This document shows, one piece after another, positions 33,206 to 41,739 of a stretch of DNA of 64,000 bases; the stretch's first letter is position 1; each line of letters begins with the position of its first letter. The DNA lies in the NCBI GenBank assembly GCA_964448045.1, contig CAYUVF010000016.1:9631-73630 (forward strand), written 5' to 3'. The notes beneath the pieces were generated by a model. The model did not search any database. It was not told where the DNA came from and was given only the letters and a program-made list of their open reading frames with translations. The stretch is from CAYUVF01 sp964448045 (GTDB lineage Bacteria; Bacteroidota; Rhodothermia; Rhodothermales; Salinibacteraceae). Both the position numbers and the translations under genes were made by a program.

Positions 33206-33837
33206 CCGCTTCTCCGATGGATCCTTCGTTCTGGAACGACCGCTTCGCCACAGACGACTGGGTGTATGGCGCGACGCCGAATGCGTTCATCGCCCAGCAG
33301 AGTGAGCGCCTGCCCGATGGCGCATCGGTCATCGAGCTGGGGGCCGGCGAGGGGCGCAATACCGTCTTTCTTGCCGAGCAGGGCTTCGCCGTGACGGCGC
33401 TCGATTACAGCGCCGAGGGCCTCCGCAAGACCCGCGCACTCGCCGATGAGCGCGGCGTATCCGTCGACACGGTGCAGGTCGATGTCACGCAGTGGCAGCC
33501 CGAGCGCACATGGGACGCCGTCGTGATCGCGTTCCTGCATCTGCCGCCCGAGGCGCGCCCGGCGCTGCACCGGCGCATCCGGCAGATCCTCCGACCCGGC
33601 GGGTGGCTCATCGCCGAGTGGTTCCGGCCCGAGCAGGTCACCGCGGGCTACACGAGCGGCGGCCCGCCCCGCGCCGCCATGATGCTCACGCCCGACGAGC
33701 TGCGCTCCGATTTTCCGGAGGCAGGCATCCAGCAGGTGGACGCCGTCGAAACCGAGCTGCGCGAAGGGCCGCATCATCAGGGGCCGGCGGCCGTCGTCCG
33801 GTTCGTGTGGCAGCAGTCCGATTCGCAGGCCGGCTAA
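33202..33837 (+). CDS. class I SAM-dependent methyltransferase (TehB/thiopurine-like)
   Basis: ATG 33202 overlaps the previous stop; 211 aa. The start FWNDRFATDDWVYG resembles the FWDxRYxxxxxxYG opening typical of TehB-like and detoxifying methyltransferases. Motif I is VIELGAGEGRNTVFLAEQG, motif II VTALDYSAEGL, and IRQILRPGGWLIAEWF follows. No export signal is present. The substrate cannot be read from sequence; relatives methylate tellurite, thiols or small molecules. Its stop interlocks with that of a convergent membrane-protein gene (CTAA at 33834-33837). Confidence 0.9.
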   Translation: MTASPMDPSFWNDRFATDDWVYGATPNAFIAQQSERLPDGASVIELGAGEGRNTVFLAEQGFAVTALDYSAEGLRKTRALADERGVSVDTVQVDVTQWQPERTWDAVVIAFLHLPPEARPALHRRIRQILRPGGWLIAEWFRPEQVTAGYTSGGPPRAAMMLTPDELRSDFPEAGIQQVDAVETELREGPHHQGPAAVVRFVWQQSDSQAG

Positions 33838-34094
33838 TCGCTCGCGCCGGCCGAAGGCGAGAGGTCGATCACCAGCGCAATCGCGCCGCCAACGACCTGC
33901 CACGTCCCCCACGAGCCATCGTACACGTTGACGACGACGCTGTACCACAGCAAAAACGTGGGCGTGAACACGAAACCGAGGATCGGCCAGAGGAGCGTGT
34001 CGAAAACGCCCGCGAACCAGTTGGTGAACAGATACGTGCCGATGACGACGAGGCGCGGAACAAAGAGCGCAAATAGCGCGGCGAGACAGGGCAT
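33834..34094 (-). CDS. small membrane protein of unknown function
   Basis: The 86-residue protein has three hydrophobic segments (about 3-22, 32-55 and 63-80) with the conserved-looking VVIGTYLFTNWFAGVFDTLLWP. I have the impression of a widespread uncharacterised small membrane family with a PRL(V)..W.F.N.....D...WP pattern, but no name. It is transcribed alone. Confidence 0.72.
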   Translation of the reverse strand: MPCLAALFALFVPRLVVIGTYLFTNWFAGVFDTLLWPILGFVFTPTFLLWYSVVVNVYDGSWGTWQVVGGAIALVIDLSPSAGASD

Positions 34095-34191
34095 AAGGCA
34101 GGCGCGGATGGATTTGAGAAGCTAACGGCGTATCTCAAACATAGGCCGCGTCCGGTGCCGACGCAATCGCCATGGGGCAGATCGGGGCGCG

Positions 34192-34683
34192 TCACGGGCC
34201 AACGCGATGGCGCGTGAGCACCTCTGGGTCGATGGCGATGCGGCCTTTTGCGTCGAGAAAACGCTCGGCGCTGTCGGCGGGAAAGCGGATCAGGTCGATG
34301 GGCGCGCGGCGGTTGACGTCGCGGACGGCGTCTGCGACGATGTCGACGAACGGATCGAGCGCCATCGCCCACTTCGACAGGGCGAAGTGCGTGTCCGGAT
34401 AGCGCTGGACGAGCGCCTCAATCTTGTCGACGCCCACCGATCCGGCCTCACCCCAGAAACGCGGCCGCCCGCGCCGCGCATCCACCGACACCACATCCGG
34501 CTTGTACTTGTCGCCGACCCGAATTTCCACCGAAAGATCGGGATACGCCGGCAAGTAGAGCGCCCACAGAAACGCCTTCATCCAGACGTGCTCGATACGC
34601 TCCTGCTTTTGCTTGACGAAGACGACCTGCTCGCCGTGGGCGCGTAGCGTGAGCTTGCGGCGGAGGTGACGCTCCGAGGTCAT
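34192..34683 (-). CDS. YaeQ-like PD-(D/E)xK-fold protein
   Basis: ATG 34683 gives 163 aa. The opening KLTLRAHGEQVVFVKQKQER, the central KAFLWALYLPAYPDLSVEIR, then YKPDVVSVD and FWGEAGSVGVDKIEALVQRYP follow the pattern of YaeQ proteins, which have a restriction-endonuclease-like core. The Asp of KPDVV, Glu of WGEAG and Lys of VDKI would be the D-E-x-K remnants. No nuclease activity is established for the family. It is divergent from the next gene and has no partner nearby. Confidence 0.7.
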   Translation of the reverse strand: MTSERHLRRKLTLRAHGEQVVFVKQKQERIEHVWMKAFLWALYLPAYPDLSVEIRVGDKYKPDVVSVDARRGRPRFWGEAGSVGVDKIEALVQRYPDTHFALSKWAMALDPFVDIVADAVRDVNRRAPIDLIRFPADSAERFLDAKGRIAIDPEVLTRHRVGP

Positions 34684-34770
34684 TGCAGACGAAGATGGAC
34701 CGAAACGACAGGCGGCGGATACAAGCGTTCCACCCCTTTGCAACGGATTGCCAGCGACGGTGATCGCGCC

Positions 34771-35148
34771 ATGCCGATGATGCGCTTCCTTCGATGGATC
34801 GGGGCCGTGCTTCTGCTGATGGGCGGGCTCGCGACCGCATCCGCCGATGCGCAGATCCGCGGCCGCGTCGAAGGTAGGGTGCTCGATGCGCACTCGGGCG
34901 ACCCGATTTCGCGCGCCACCGTGCAAGTGCGCATCGACCCGACGAGCCGCGTGGCAGCGCAGGTCAACGACCGCGGCACGTTTCAGCTCGGCCTGCCCGC
35001 CGGGCGCCGCACGCTCATCGTCCGCGCGCCGGGCTATCGGACGCACCGCGAGCCCGTGCAGGTGCAAGCGGGCGGTGTCGTGTTCGTCGAAATCAAGTTG
35101 AAGCCCCGACGTTCGCCCATCCATTACTCATCTCCACCGATTCCATGA
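34771..35148 (+). CDS. secreted carboxypeptidase-regulatory-like domain protein
   Basis: The 125-residue product has a signal peptide (LRWIGAVLLLMGGLATASADAQ-type, residues about 6-27) and then a single CarboxypepD_reg/transthyretin-like domain: GRVEGRVLDAHSGDPISRAT, RGTFQLGLPAGRRTLIVRAPG and VQVQAGGVVFVEI. Such domains occur at the N-terminus of TonB-dependent receptors in Bacteroidota; here it stands alone. Start is uncertain among ATG 34771, 34777 and 34780. The following membrane-protein gene overlaps its stop by four bases. Confidence 0.82.
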   Translation: MPMMRFLRWIGAVLLLMGGLATASADAQIRGRVEGRVLDAHSGDPISRATVQVRIDPTSRVAAQVNDRGTFQLGLPAGRRTLIVRAPGYRTHREPVQVQAGGVVFVEIKLKPRRSPIHYSSPPIP

Positions 35149-35390
35149 AGGCCCCGCTCGGACTCAAGATGTTCACCGTTTTTGTATTCGTCGCTTTTGC
35201 GGCCAGCCGCGTGCTGGAGGCGTTCTTTGCGGCATCGACGGCGGCGTGGATTGGCGGGACGGGGCTGAGTGCCGTTGTCACCGGAGCGCTGCTGTGGTTC
35301 ATGTGGCGCGGCGAGCACATCCGTGCTCGCTACCACCAGCGGCTCGATGCGCTGTTCGACCGGGGCGACGAAGCCGAGGGCGGCGCGTGA
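35145..35390 (+). CDS. small membrane protein
   Basis: An 81-residue protein with two hydrophobic segments (about 8-31 and 33-54) and a charged C-terminal tail beginning MWRGEHIRARYHQRLD. Its ATG overlaps the previous stop (ATGA), so the two are coupled. I do not recognise a family. Confidence 0.68.
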   Translation: MKAPLGLKMFTVFVFVAFAASRVLEAFFAASTAAWIGGTGLSAVVTGALLWFMWRGEHIRARYHQRLDALFDRGDEAEGGA

Positions 35391-35527
35391 CCGTGTAGAT
35401 TCAAAATAGACCGCGCGGGGCGCTTTACCCTGAGCCGCCGTGCGCTTACCTTACCCGATCGCTCCCCATCGCGGAGCCGTCGCGCGCTCCGTTCGCCGTA
35501 TCCCCCGATGTACCGATTCGCACCCGC

Positions 35528-37273
35528 ATGAGTACGCAGCCTGCCCCCGCTGCCTCGATTCCCGGCCTCGCCCCCGCCCCCGACTTCCAGTTTCGCCGTG
35601 GCCAGCGCGCTTTTCTGCAGAAGCTCACCGATGCCTTCGAGCGCGGCGCGTACAACCACCTCGGCGTGTTTGTCCCCGGCTACGGCAAGACGCTCACGGC
35701 GCTGGCGTCCTTCGCCGTCGCTCGCGCCATGGGCATCTGCGACCGGCTCGTCGTCTTCGTCCCGCGCGGCAACCTGCGCGACCAGTACGCCGACCCCGAC
35801 GAACTCGCGCAGATGCTCCACTGGATCGGCGCCCCGCCAATGCCCTTCTGCGTCGCGGATTCGAGCGAAGTCTACCTCAAGAACGACGACATCCCGATTC
35901 TGATTGCGACGTACCAGTACGCGGTCGGCACGTCGGGCAATCGGGCGCTCAAGCAGTACTGCCGCCAGGGGCGTCCGCTGTTTGTGCTGGATGAGATCCA
36001 CCATCTGCCCGAAGAGGGGGCGTGGTCGGCGGCGGTCGGCAATCTGCCGTACACGGCGCTCGTGGGCTTGTCGGGCACGCCGCTGCGGAGCGACGGCCAG
36101 CCGCTCTTCGGCGTGCCGCACGAAACGACGGTGCACGACGACGGCACGGAGGAAACGTTCTACCGGGCGCTGCACGAGGTATCGTTGCGCGACGCCCATG
36201 CCGAGGGCGGTATCCTGAAGCGCGTCGAGGCGCACGTGGTCGACTACGCGATCACAATGGTGGAGGAGGACTCGGGCCGCGAGGTCCAGTTTACGCTCGC
36301 CGAGCTCAAGAACGAGCTTGCCGGCGAAACCGACATCGACAGCTACTTCGCCCGGCGCCACCTGCGCTTCCACGACGTGTATCTGGAAACGCTGCTCGGC
36401 CCGGCGATCGCGCGCTTCCAGTCGAAACGGGCGCAGCACCGCGGCCGCCACGGGCGCGACGTGCGCACTCATCAGATGCTCGTCATCTGCATGAGCAACC
36501 GCCACGCCGCGGACGTGCTCAACTTCATCGAGCGGCGCTACGGCTGGCTCAGCGCCACGCGCATCGGGCAGGATGTGCCGCCACAGACGCGCGAGGAGCG
36601 GTTGGAAGCCTACCGGCGCGGCGAGCTCGACATCATGGTGCAGGTCGACATGATTGGGGAGGGGACCGACATCAAGACGATCAGCGTCATCGCCAAGCTC
36701 GACCTCGTGAGCGCCCGCTCGAAGTCGCTCCAGCAGATCTTCCGCGGGATGCGCTACTTCGATGCGTGGAGTGAGGACGCGAACGTGTGCGACGTGTACA
36801 CCTCGGGCGACCTCGGCCTCTCCGACACGCTCGACTGGATGACGCGCGAGATTCAGGAGGGCATCCGCACGCGCAAGGCAGACGAGAACCGCACGCCGCC
36901 GCAGAAGGCAAGCTCGGATGGCGAGCGGTCGCGCTGGAACGTCAAGTCCGTCAGCGAGAGCGAGTTCGAGACGCACCGTGTGGAGATGGAGGGCTCGGGC
37001 GAGTTGCGCGTGCGGCGGCAGGCCTACGAGCGGCCCGATCCATCGAGCCTCGACGTGAAGGCGCAGGAGGAGCAGCTCCGCACGGAGTGCGCCGAGCTGG
37101 CGACCGAGCTGGCGTACATCCTGCAGGATCGCGGCCGATCCGTGAGCATCCGCGATGTGCACGGGGCGGCGAAGCGCAAGTTTGGCGCCGGGCAGGCGGA
37201 GATGAGCCTGCAGACGCTCCGCCAGAAAAAGCGGTGGCTGGAGCGGTGCCAGCGTATGCGCCGGCTGGTGTGA
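35528..37273 (+). CDS. superfamily 2 DEAD/DEAH-box helicase
   Basis: The 581-residue protein has FRRGQRAFLQKLTDAF, Walker A in VPGYGKTLTALA (about 49-60), DEIHHLP (DEAH-type motif II, about 159-165), motif III LSGTPLRSD, then a helicase C domain with ICMSNRHAADVLNFI, VQVDMIGEGTDIKTI (motif V) and QQIFRGMRYF (a divergent motif VI). The C-terminal 130 residues are unassigned and Arg/Glu-rich. It resembles the stand-alone SF2 helicases found in phages and genomic islands. No nuclease, methylase or other defence partner flanks it. Confidence 0.9.
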   Translation: MSTQPAPAASIPGLAPAPDFQFRRGQRAFLQKLTDAFERGAYNHLGVFVPGYGKTLTALASFAVARAMGICDRLVVFVPRGNLRDQYADPDELAQMLHWIGAPPMPFCVADSSEVYLKNDDIPILIATYQYAVGTSGNRALKQYCRQGRPLFVLDEIHHLPEEGAWSAAVGNLPYTALVGLSGTPLRSDGQPLFGVPHETTVHDDGTEETFYRALHEVSLRDAHAEGGILKRVEAHVVDYAITMVEEDSGREVQFTLAELKNELAGETDIDSYFARRHLRFHDVYLETLLGPAIARFQSKRAQHRGRHGRDVRTHQMLVICMSNRHAADVLNFIERRYGWLSATRIGQDVPPQTREERLEAYRRGELDIMVQVDMIGEGTDIKTISVIAKLDLVSARSKSLQQIFRGMRYFDAWSEDANVCDVYTSGDLGLSDTLDWMTREIQEGIRTRKADENRTPPQKASSDGERSRWNVKSVSESEFETHRVEMEGSGELRVRRQAYERPDPSSLDVKAQEEQLRTECAELATELAYILQDRGRSVSIRDVHGAAKRKFGAGQAEMSLQTLRQKKRWLERCQRMRRLV

Positions 37274-37281
37274 TGGGCCGA

Positions 37282-37830
37282 TTATGCAGCTGCCGAGGGG
37301 CGATCGGGTTTTTCCATGCGCACCGCGTCGAGAACCACGCCGTCTGGCAGATCGATCGGCACCGGCTCGACTTTCCGATAGCCGGCGGCCGTGTAAAACG
37401 GCACGCCAGTGAGGGTAGCTACCAGCTCGAAACAGCGAAAACCGGCGGCGCGGGCGGCGGCTTCGCTGGCGTCGAGCAACCGCTGGCCCACGCCGCGGCG
37501 CGTCCAGTCGGGATGAACGAAGAATGCGCGGATCACCGCGGGATCGGTGGCCGGATCGCGCCATCGGGCATCGCGCACATCCGTCGCCTGATCGCCGCCG
37601 AAGGCCGTCTTGCGCGCGCTCCATCCGCCGGCGCCCACCAGTGATCCCTCGGCCTCGACGACAAAGTACGTCCCGTCGTCGATCATCTGCGTATCGACGC
37701 CAAAGAGGTGCGTCAGCGCGCTTTCAATTTGGACAGGATCGTAGCGCCGCGCCCCGATCTGGCGGATCGATGCCTCGATGAGGGCGGTCAGGCCGGGAAT
37801 GTCGGACGGGCGAGCGGGGCGGAGCTGCAT
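37282..37830 (-). CDS. GNAT family N-acetyltransferase
   Basis: A 182-residue acetyltransferase with the GNAT opening LRPARPSDIPGLTALIEAS, the acetyl-CoA-binding loop HPDWTRRGVGQRLLDAS (consensus RxxGxG/A) and the late FYTAAGYRKVEP. The substrate is unknown. It is convergent with the helicase, with 8 bases between their stops. Confidence 0.92.
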   Translation of the reverse strand: MQLRPARPSDIPGLTALIEASIRQIGARRYDPVQIESALTHLFGVDTQMIDDGTYFVVEAEGSLVGAGGWSARKTAFGGDQATDVRDARWRDPATDPAVIRAFFVHPDWTRRGVGQRLLDASEAAARAAGFRCFELVATLTGVPFYTAAGYRKVEPVPIDLPDGVVLDAVRMEKPDRPSAAA

Positions 37831-37878
37831 AGTCAGCAGGTCGCTGAAGGCGGATCTGCGTGATGTGGAGTGGATCGG

Positions 37879-38370
37879 TTATGGGGCGGACCGGGCGGAG
37901 CGCGGATCGGCCGAGGGGGCTCCTTCGCGGGGTGGCGCGTGCTGACGGCGGAGACCCCACAGCGTCAGTCCGCACACCCCGATCATGGCAATCGAGAGCG
38001 AAAGCAGCAGCGCGTCGATCAGTCCCTCTTGCACCGGGGTGCCGGCGTGGCCCTCCGCCGCGATGGGCATCGACCGGCCCGCGCCCCAGAGACCGGCGAG
38101 GAGGGTGACGACCACGTTGGCAACCGTGCCGTACAGGGCCAGACCAAACAGCACAGCGGCGGATCTGGACGAGAGGGCGATCCGGGGCCAGACCAACCCG
38201 AGGGCGATCAGGAAGAGCCCGTTGAGGATGCCTTGCAGATGGCTCGCCAGGCCCATGCGAGGGTTCGTTAGCGCAGGAATGGCTAACCCGATCAACAGGC
38301 CCACCAGGAAAAGGAGAAATCCCAGTTGTATCAGGCGATCGCCTCGGTCGGGGGGTGGCAGACGGGTCAT
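37879..38370 (-). CDS. hydroxylaminobenzene mutase-like membrane protein
   Basis: The 163-residue protein has four hydrophobic segments and the pattern FLLFLVGLLIGLAIPALTNP, MGLASHLQGILNGLFLIALG, then YGTVANVVVTLLAGLWGAG, as in HabA/HabB-type hydroxylaminobenzene mutases, which rearrange hydroxylaminobenzene to 2-aminophenol. No nitroaromatic pathway gene is nearby, so the actual substrate is doubtful; many genomes carry this fold without such a pathway. It is monocistronic. Confidence 0.78.
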   Translation of the reverse strand: MTRLPPPDRGDRLIQLGFLLFLVGLLIGLAIPALTNPRMGLASHLQGILNGLFLIALGLVWPRIALSSRSAAVLFGLALYGTVANVVVTLLAGLWGAGRSMPIAAEGHAGTPVQEGLIDALLLSLSIAMIGVCGLTLWGLRRQHAPPREGAPSADPRSARSAP

Positions 38371-38523
38371 GATAGGAGCGCGAATACATGGCTGGCCCTG
38401 TGTACTTCGTCGCTAAGATACGAAGCGAAGCGAGGAACAGCCACCGGGGCGAAGGCCGACGGGAAACACTGGCACGAGCATACAGCTGAAGCCTGCGCGC
38501 CCAGATGCGCCCGATTAGGCCGA

Positions 38524-38919
38524 TCATTCATCTTCAGATAGGAAGGCATCGGCCTCGATCTCGACCTGGGCTTCGGGCTCAATCAACCGGCTCACCTCGA
38601 CCATGCTCGTCGCGGGGCAGATCGCGTTGAAAAAAGCCCCGTGCGCTTTCCCGATCTGCTCCCAGTGGTCGATGTCCGTCACGTACATTCGCGTTCGTAC
38701 TACGTCCTCCAGCGTAGCCCCGGCATCGTGGAGCGCCGTCTGAATGTTCTTGATCGCTTGGACCGTCTGCTCGTACGGGTCGTCCGATTCGATCAGATCC
38801 CCACTCGGCCCGGTGGCCACCGTTCCGGCAACGTGGATGTGCGGCCCGATTTTGACGGCGCGCGAGTAGCCTACGACCGATTCCCACTTTGCCCCGCTTG
38901 CGATGTTGGTTCGCTTCAT
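38524..38919 (-). CDS. divergent RidA-family protein
   Basis: The 131-residue protein shares the YjgF fold marks: YSRAVKIGPHIHVAGTVA, YEQTVQAIKNIQTALHDAGA, LEDVVRTRMYVTDIDHW, FNAICPATSMVEVSRLIEPE. At the C-terminus the active-site Arg of ARVEVEA is replaced: the sequence reads EAQVEIEADAF. It therefore belongs to a Rid subgroup not expected to deaminate 2-aminoacrylate. An acidic tail (LSEDE) ends the protein. The gene is monocistronic and far from the canonical ridA. Confidence 0.9.
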   Translation of the reverse strand: MKRTNIASGAKWESVVGYSRAVKIGPHIHVAGTVATGPSGDLIESDDPYEQTVQAIKNIQTALHDAGATLEDVVRTRMYVTDIDHWEQIGKAHGAFFNAICPATSMVEVSRLIEPEAQVEIEADAFLSEDE

Positions 38920-39092
38920 CTTGGGAGGTCGATTCTTGCTTTTATGGGATGTAGTCGATGGAACTCAGGTGCAAGCGATCTTCGGCCTACAAATGGGTTT
39001 CAAGATGCGGGCCCCGATCCCCTGAAAAGTGTCAACCATCTGCCCGGTCTGTTCGGTCAGGGATCTACCCGCCCCCTTCACCCCCTTACTTT

Positions 39093-39723
39093 CTACCGCC
39101 TGACTCCGATCAACACCTACCATGTCCTGTTCTTTAGACCGGCAATGGTATCTCCTGAGTCATTGCTCTCAGGCACCGATGCTGTCAGGTCCACTGTCTG
39201 GCGAACTTCCACGAGTAAGGGGAGTGGAAGAAAATAAAGTTCGATTCCTACGCCGCCCGTAACCCCCAGCATGGTGTTACGGTAGCGGTCTACGATTTCA
39301 GATCGAATGACCTCATCGTCGAACTGAAAGGTGCCTGCTTTTCGACCCACTAACAGGTCAAGCCGTGGACCAAGCAAGCCATAGGGAGTGACCTTCAGTT
39401 GCTTCACTGTGTGCCTGCCCTTCATCAGAAGCGGCACAGAGAGATAGTGTAGTCGAGAGGCTGCACGCGTAGTTGTAACGGTAGGTCCTTCCAATTCGCG
39501 CACTGCAGTTTCCTGTACAAACCCGCGTTGTAGATACTCTACGTGTGGGAGAAGTGCCAATACAGTGCTCAAACGCCATTCAGCGAAGAGCGCCACCGAG
39601 ACCTGCGAGCGATTGGGCCTGTACGGGAGCTTCCGTCAGCAACAAGCAACCGAGTGAAAGTACAACTACGGCGGTACGCATACAACTCTGGATACGGAAG
39701 CGGCGGGGGAGATAGGGCGCCAT
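39093..39723 (-). pseudogene. broken PorT-like outer-membrane beta-barrel gene
   Basis: Three lesions are visible. A signal peptide frame from ATG 39681 (or 39723), MRTAVVVLSLGC... to APVQAQSLAGLGGALR, ends at a stop. The barrel continues in the next frame from a GTG at 39596 (FAEWRLSTVLALLPHVEYLQ), apparently after loss of about 40 residues. Near the end GLKNRTW is followed by TAG (39117-39119), after which the same frame reads VLIGVRR, the expected last strand, to a second stop at 39093. The intact relatives are PorT-like 8-strand barrels common in Bacteroidota. The gene is probably dead. Confidence 0.75.
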
Positions 39724-39754
39724 AACCTACACGCGTCCGATGGTTTTCGGCAGC

Positions 39755-40123
39755 CTAACGGTCCTGAGATCCGCGGAAAAGCAGCACACTATGCAGAACG
39801 GAGCCAGCGGCTAAAATGGCCAGTAGCATCCAGAACCCCAATCCGGGCGCTGCTGGGAAACTGCCAAGCAGAGCCAGTGCCCCGACAATCGAGAACGCCA
39901 AGTTGCCGATAACAACGGCTCGGCCGTAGATACCTCCAACGGGTGAGTGGCGTGCGATCCAGTTGGAGGCGGCAAAACCAATGAAGGCAGCCCCCAAGAG
40001 TTGCACGAAAAGAGCGTGGCCCGCAGCAGTCTGACTTGTGAGTGCGCCTATCTCTTCCGGCACAAAAAGCAAAGCGATTCCGGCGAGCAGCAGGAACGCA
40101 GCGTAAAACGTGATCAGCTTCAT
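39755..40123 (-). CDS. four-span membrane protein of unknown function
   Basis: The 122-residue protein has four hydrophobic segments (about 4-24, 38-55, 66-88, 94-115) with short loops, including FVQLLGAAFIGFAASNWIAR and IYGRAVVIGNLAFSIVG. This topology and the ASNW motif resemble small uncharacterised membrane proteins of Bacteroidota. It sits between a pseudogene and a transposon remnant; it appears intact. Confidence 0.72.
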   Translation of the reverse strand: MKLITFYAAFLLLAGIALLFVPEEIGALTSQTAAGHALFVQLLGAAFIGFAASNWIARHSPVGGIYGRAVVIGNLAFSIVGALALLGSFPAAPGLGFWMLLAILAAGSVLHSVLLFRGSQDR

Positions 40124-40316
40124 AGGAAAAGTGGCATAGTAGTGGATCTCTGCTGCGCTGGGCGACGAAACCTTGCGAACAAGGCTGAAGAGTCGCCATC
40201 TTCGAACCCAGCATCGGCCCAGCGTCAGTTGCAGCGTTGGGGTATTACCAAGAAGGACCTCCGTCGGCTACTTTACGCGTAGTCAATCGAATACAGCACC
40301 CACTAAGGAGGTCCCC

Positions 40317-40428
40317 ATGGCTACTTCAACATACTACACGGGTATCGATTTGCACAAGCGAACCGCTTATCTGACGACCGTTGATGAGCGCGGCCAGGTT
40401 GCCAGGAAGAAGAAGCTCACCTGCCATC
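40317..40428 (+). pseudogene. IS110-family transposase, N-terminal stub
   Basis: From ATG 40317, preceded by AAGGAGG, the frame reads MATSTYYTGIDLHKRTAYL, then TTVDERGQVARKKKLTC, the typical DEDD-transposase opening with the first catalytic Asp in GIDLHK. Resemblance is lost after about 36 residues, where IS982-type or unrelated sequence begins. The frame itself stays open to 40889 but in the wrong register. Confidence 0.8.
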
Positions 40429-40509
40429 ACATCCAATGTGTCAATCGTGATCAGTGTCTCGTCTCCTGCCTATGGGGCATGGAAGTGCGGTGGATTGTGG
40501 TCGTCGTAA

Positions 40510-41187
40510 TACATCTTGATCCGCACCACCTTCGCCCGGCAGGTGGCCAATCTCTGGAAGATGAAAGAGCGGCTTTGGCAGGTGCTCCAGCGGCTGATCT
40601 GTTTCAATCCGATGATTGCAATGGTCGACAGTTTTCCAATGCCGGTTTGCCGCTTTGCACGCGCCTACCGCTGCCGGCGCCTGGCCGGCGTAGCCGCTTT
40701 TGGCCACGACGAGATGGCCATGCAGACCTTCTACGGGATGCGCGGCCACCTGGCCGTGAGCTTGTCCGGGGTGATCACCGGCGCCGAGCTGGCCCCGGCC
40801 AACACGAGCGACATCGCCCTGGGGCCGCGCGTGCTGGATCAGCTGGATCAGAGGCGCGGTTGGGCCTTGGGCGACCGCAATTCCTGTAGCCCCGATCTGT
40901 TTAAGCAGCTGCGCCGGGAGGAGCTTCGACTTCTGGCGCCGCCTCGGTCGAACAAGCCCGAAGCGGCCAGTCGCTGGTCGTTCGCGTTGACGCCGATGCG
41001 GCGCCGGGTCGAGACGGTCATCGTTCCGCTTACCGAACGGTTCAACGTCAAGAAAGTGTGGGCGCACGGCCGGGGGCACGTCTACTCGCAGTGGACGCGT
41101 AAAATGGCCAGTCGTACGATGGCGGTGCTCTTGTGCCGGCGCGAGGGCTTGCCGCCCTTGCGGTTTGCCGAGCTGATCACCGACTGA
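40510..41187 (+). pseudogene. IS982-family transposase, N-terminally truncated
   Basis: The frame after a stop at 40507 (possible TTG start at 40516) encodes about 223 residues: AMVDSFPMPVCRFARAYRCRR with the first DDE Asp, FGHDEMAMQTFYGMRGHL, LAPANTSDI, ALGDRNSCSPDLF with the second Asp and LLAPPRSNK. The late ETVIVPLTERFNVKKVWA region supplies the Glu. The N-terminal part found in complete IS982 transposases is missing. The end of the coding region at 41187 is intact. Confidence 0.8.
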
Positions 41188-41395
41188 AAACGTGCATAGC
41201 GCGTCAGCTACGTGACATCCGCAAATTTATGCGTCCTGACCAGAACGACGAGAGGTAAACAATCTCGCCACCTCTTGCGGCGTGAATGCCTTCTCGAATT
41301 TACACCGGCTGTGAGACTTGATCTCTTTTCCTCGTTCATCCCGTCCCGTTCTCATATCCCCCTCCGATGTCGTTGACGCGGCGCAGACGGCCATC

Positions 41396-41739
41396 TGGGC
41401 CCGCCGCCTTTCAACCGATCCGCGCAGTGGGGAGACACGGTGGCATCACGCCTCGCGCTCTGCCTTCCAGAAAGCGGTCAAGAAGGCCCGTGGCGCCGTC
41501 GACGTCGATACCCTGGGCTCCTGGCATATCTTCCGCCACTTCTTTCCTTCGCTACGCTTCGTGAACTTCCCTGCGGTCGGTTTGCGACCCATCTCATCGA
41601 GGACGGATACGACATTCGGACCGTGCAGGGACTCCTCGGGCACGAGGATCTGCGTACCACGATGATATATACCCATGTCCTAAACCGCGGCGGACGCGGC
41701 GTTCAGGGTTCGGGGGATCGGACGAAAGGGCAGCGATAA
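41396..41739 (+). pseudogene. integron-type tyrosine recombinase, C-terminal remnant
   Basis: Two frames carry one protein. Frame 1 (to about 41550) reads STDPRSGETRWHHASRSAF, QKAVKKARGAVDVDTLGSWH and IFRHFF. The other (from about 41580) reads FATHLIEDGYDIRTVQGLLG, HEDLRTTMIYTHVLNRGGRG. The order matches IntI-type integrases: HHxxxxxxQKAVKKA, RHxFATHLxExGYDIRTVQ and the catalytic Tyr in TTMIYTHVLNRGGRGV. A segment of about 35 bases between RHFF and FATHL disrupts the frame, and the N-terminal half of the gene is absent. No attI or attC site was recognised. Confidence 0.78.

Larger units (their letters stand above)
40317..41187 (+). mobile_element. composite insertion-sequence remnant (IS110 stub + truncated IS982)
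   Basis: The 5' part encodes the N-terminus of an IS110 transposase and breaks off near 40428. The sequence then becomes IS982-like until the stop at 41187. Neither transposase is complete, so the element is presumed immobile. I could not define terminal inverted repeats or target duplications. Confidence 0.72.

Noticed and set aside
35330..37624. 764-codon minus-strand frame opposite the helicase
   Set aside because: It covers the helicase in antisense, has no recognisable motif and an Arg/Ala/His-rich shadow composition.
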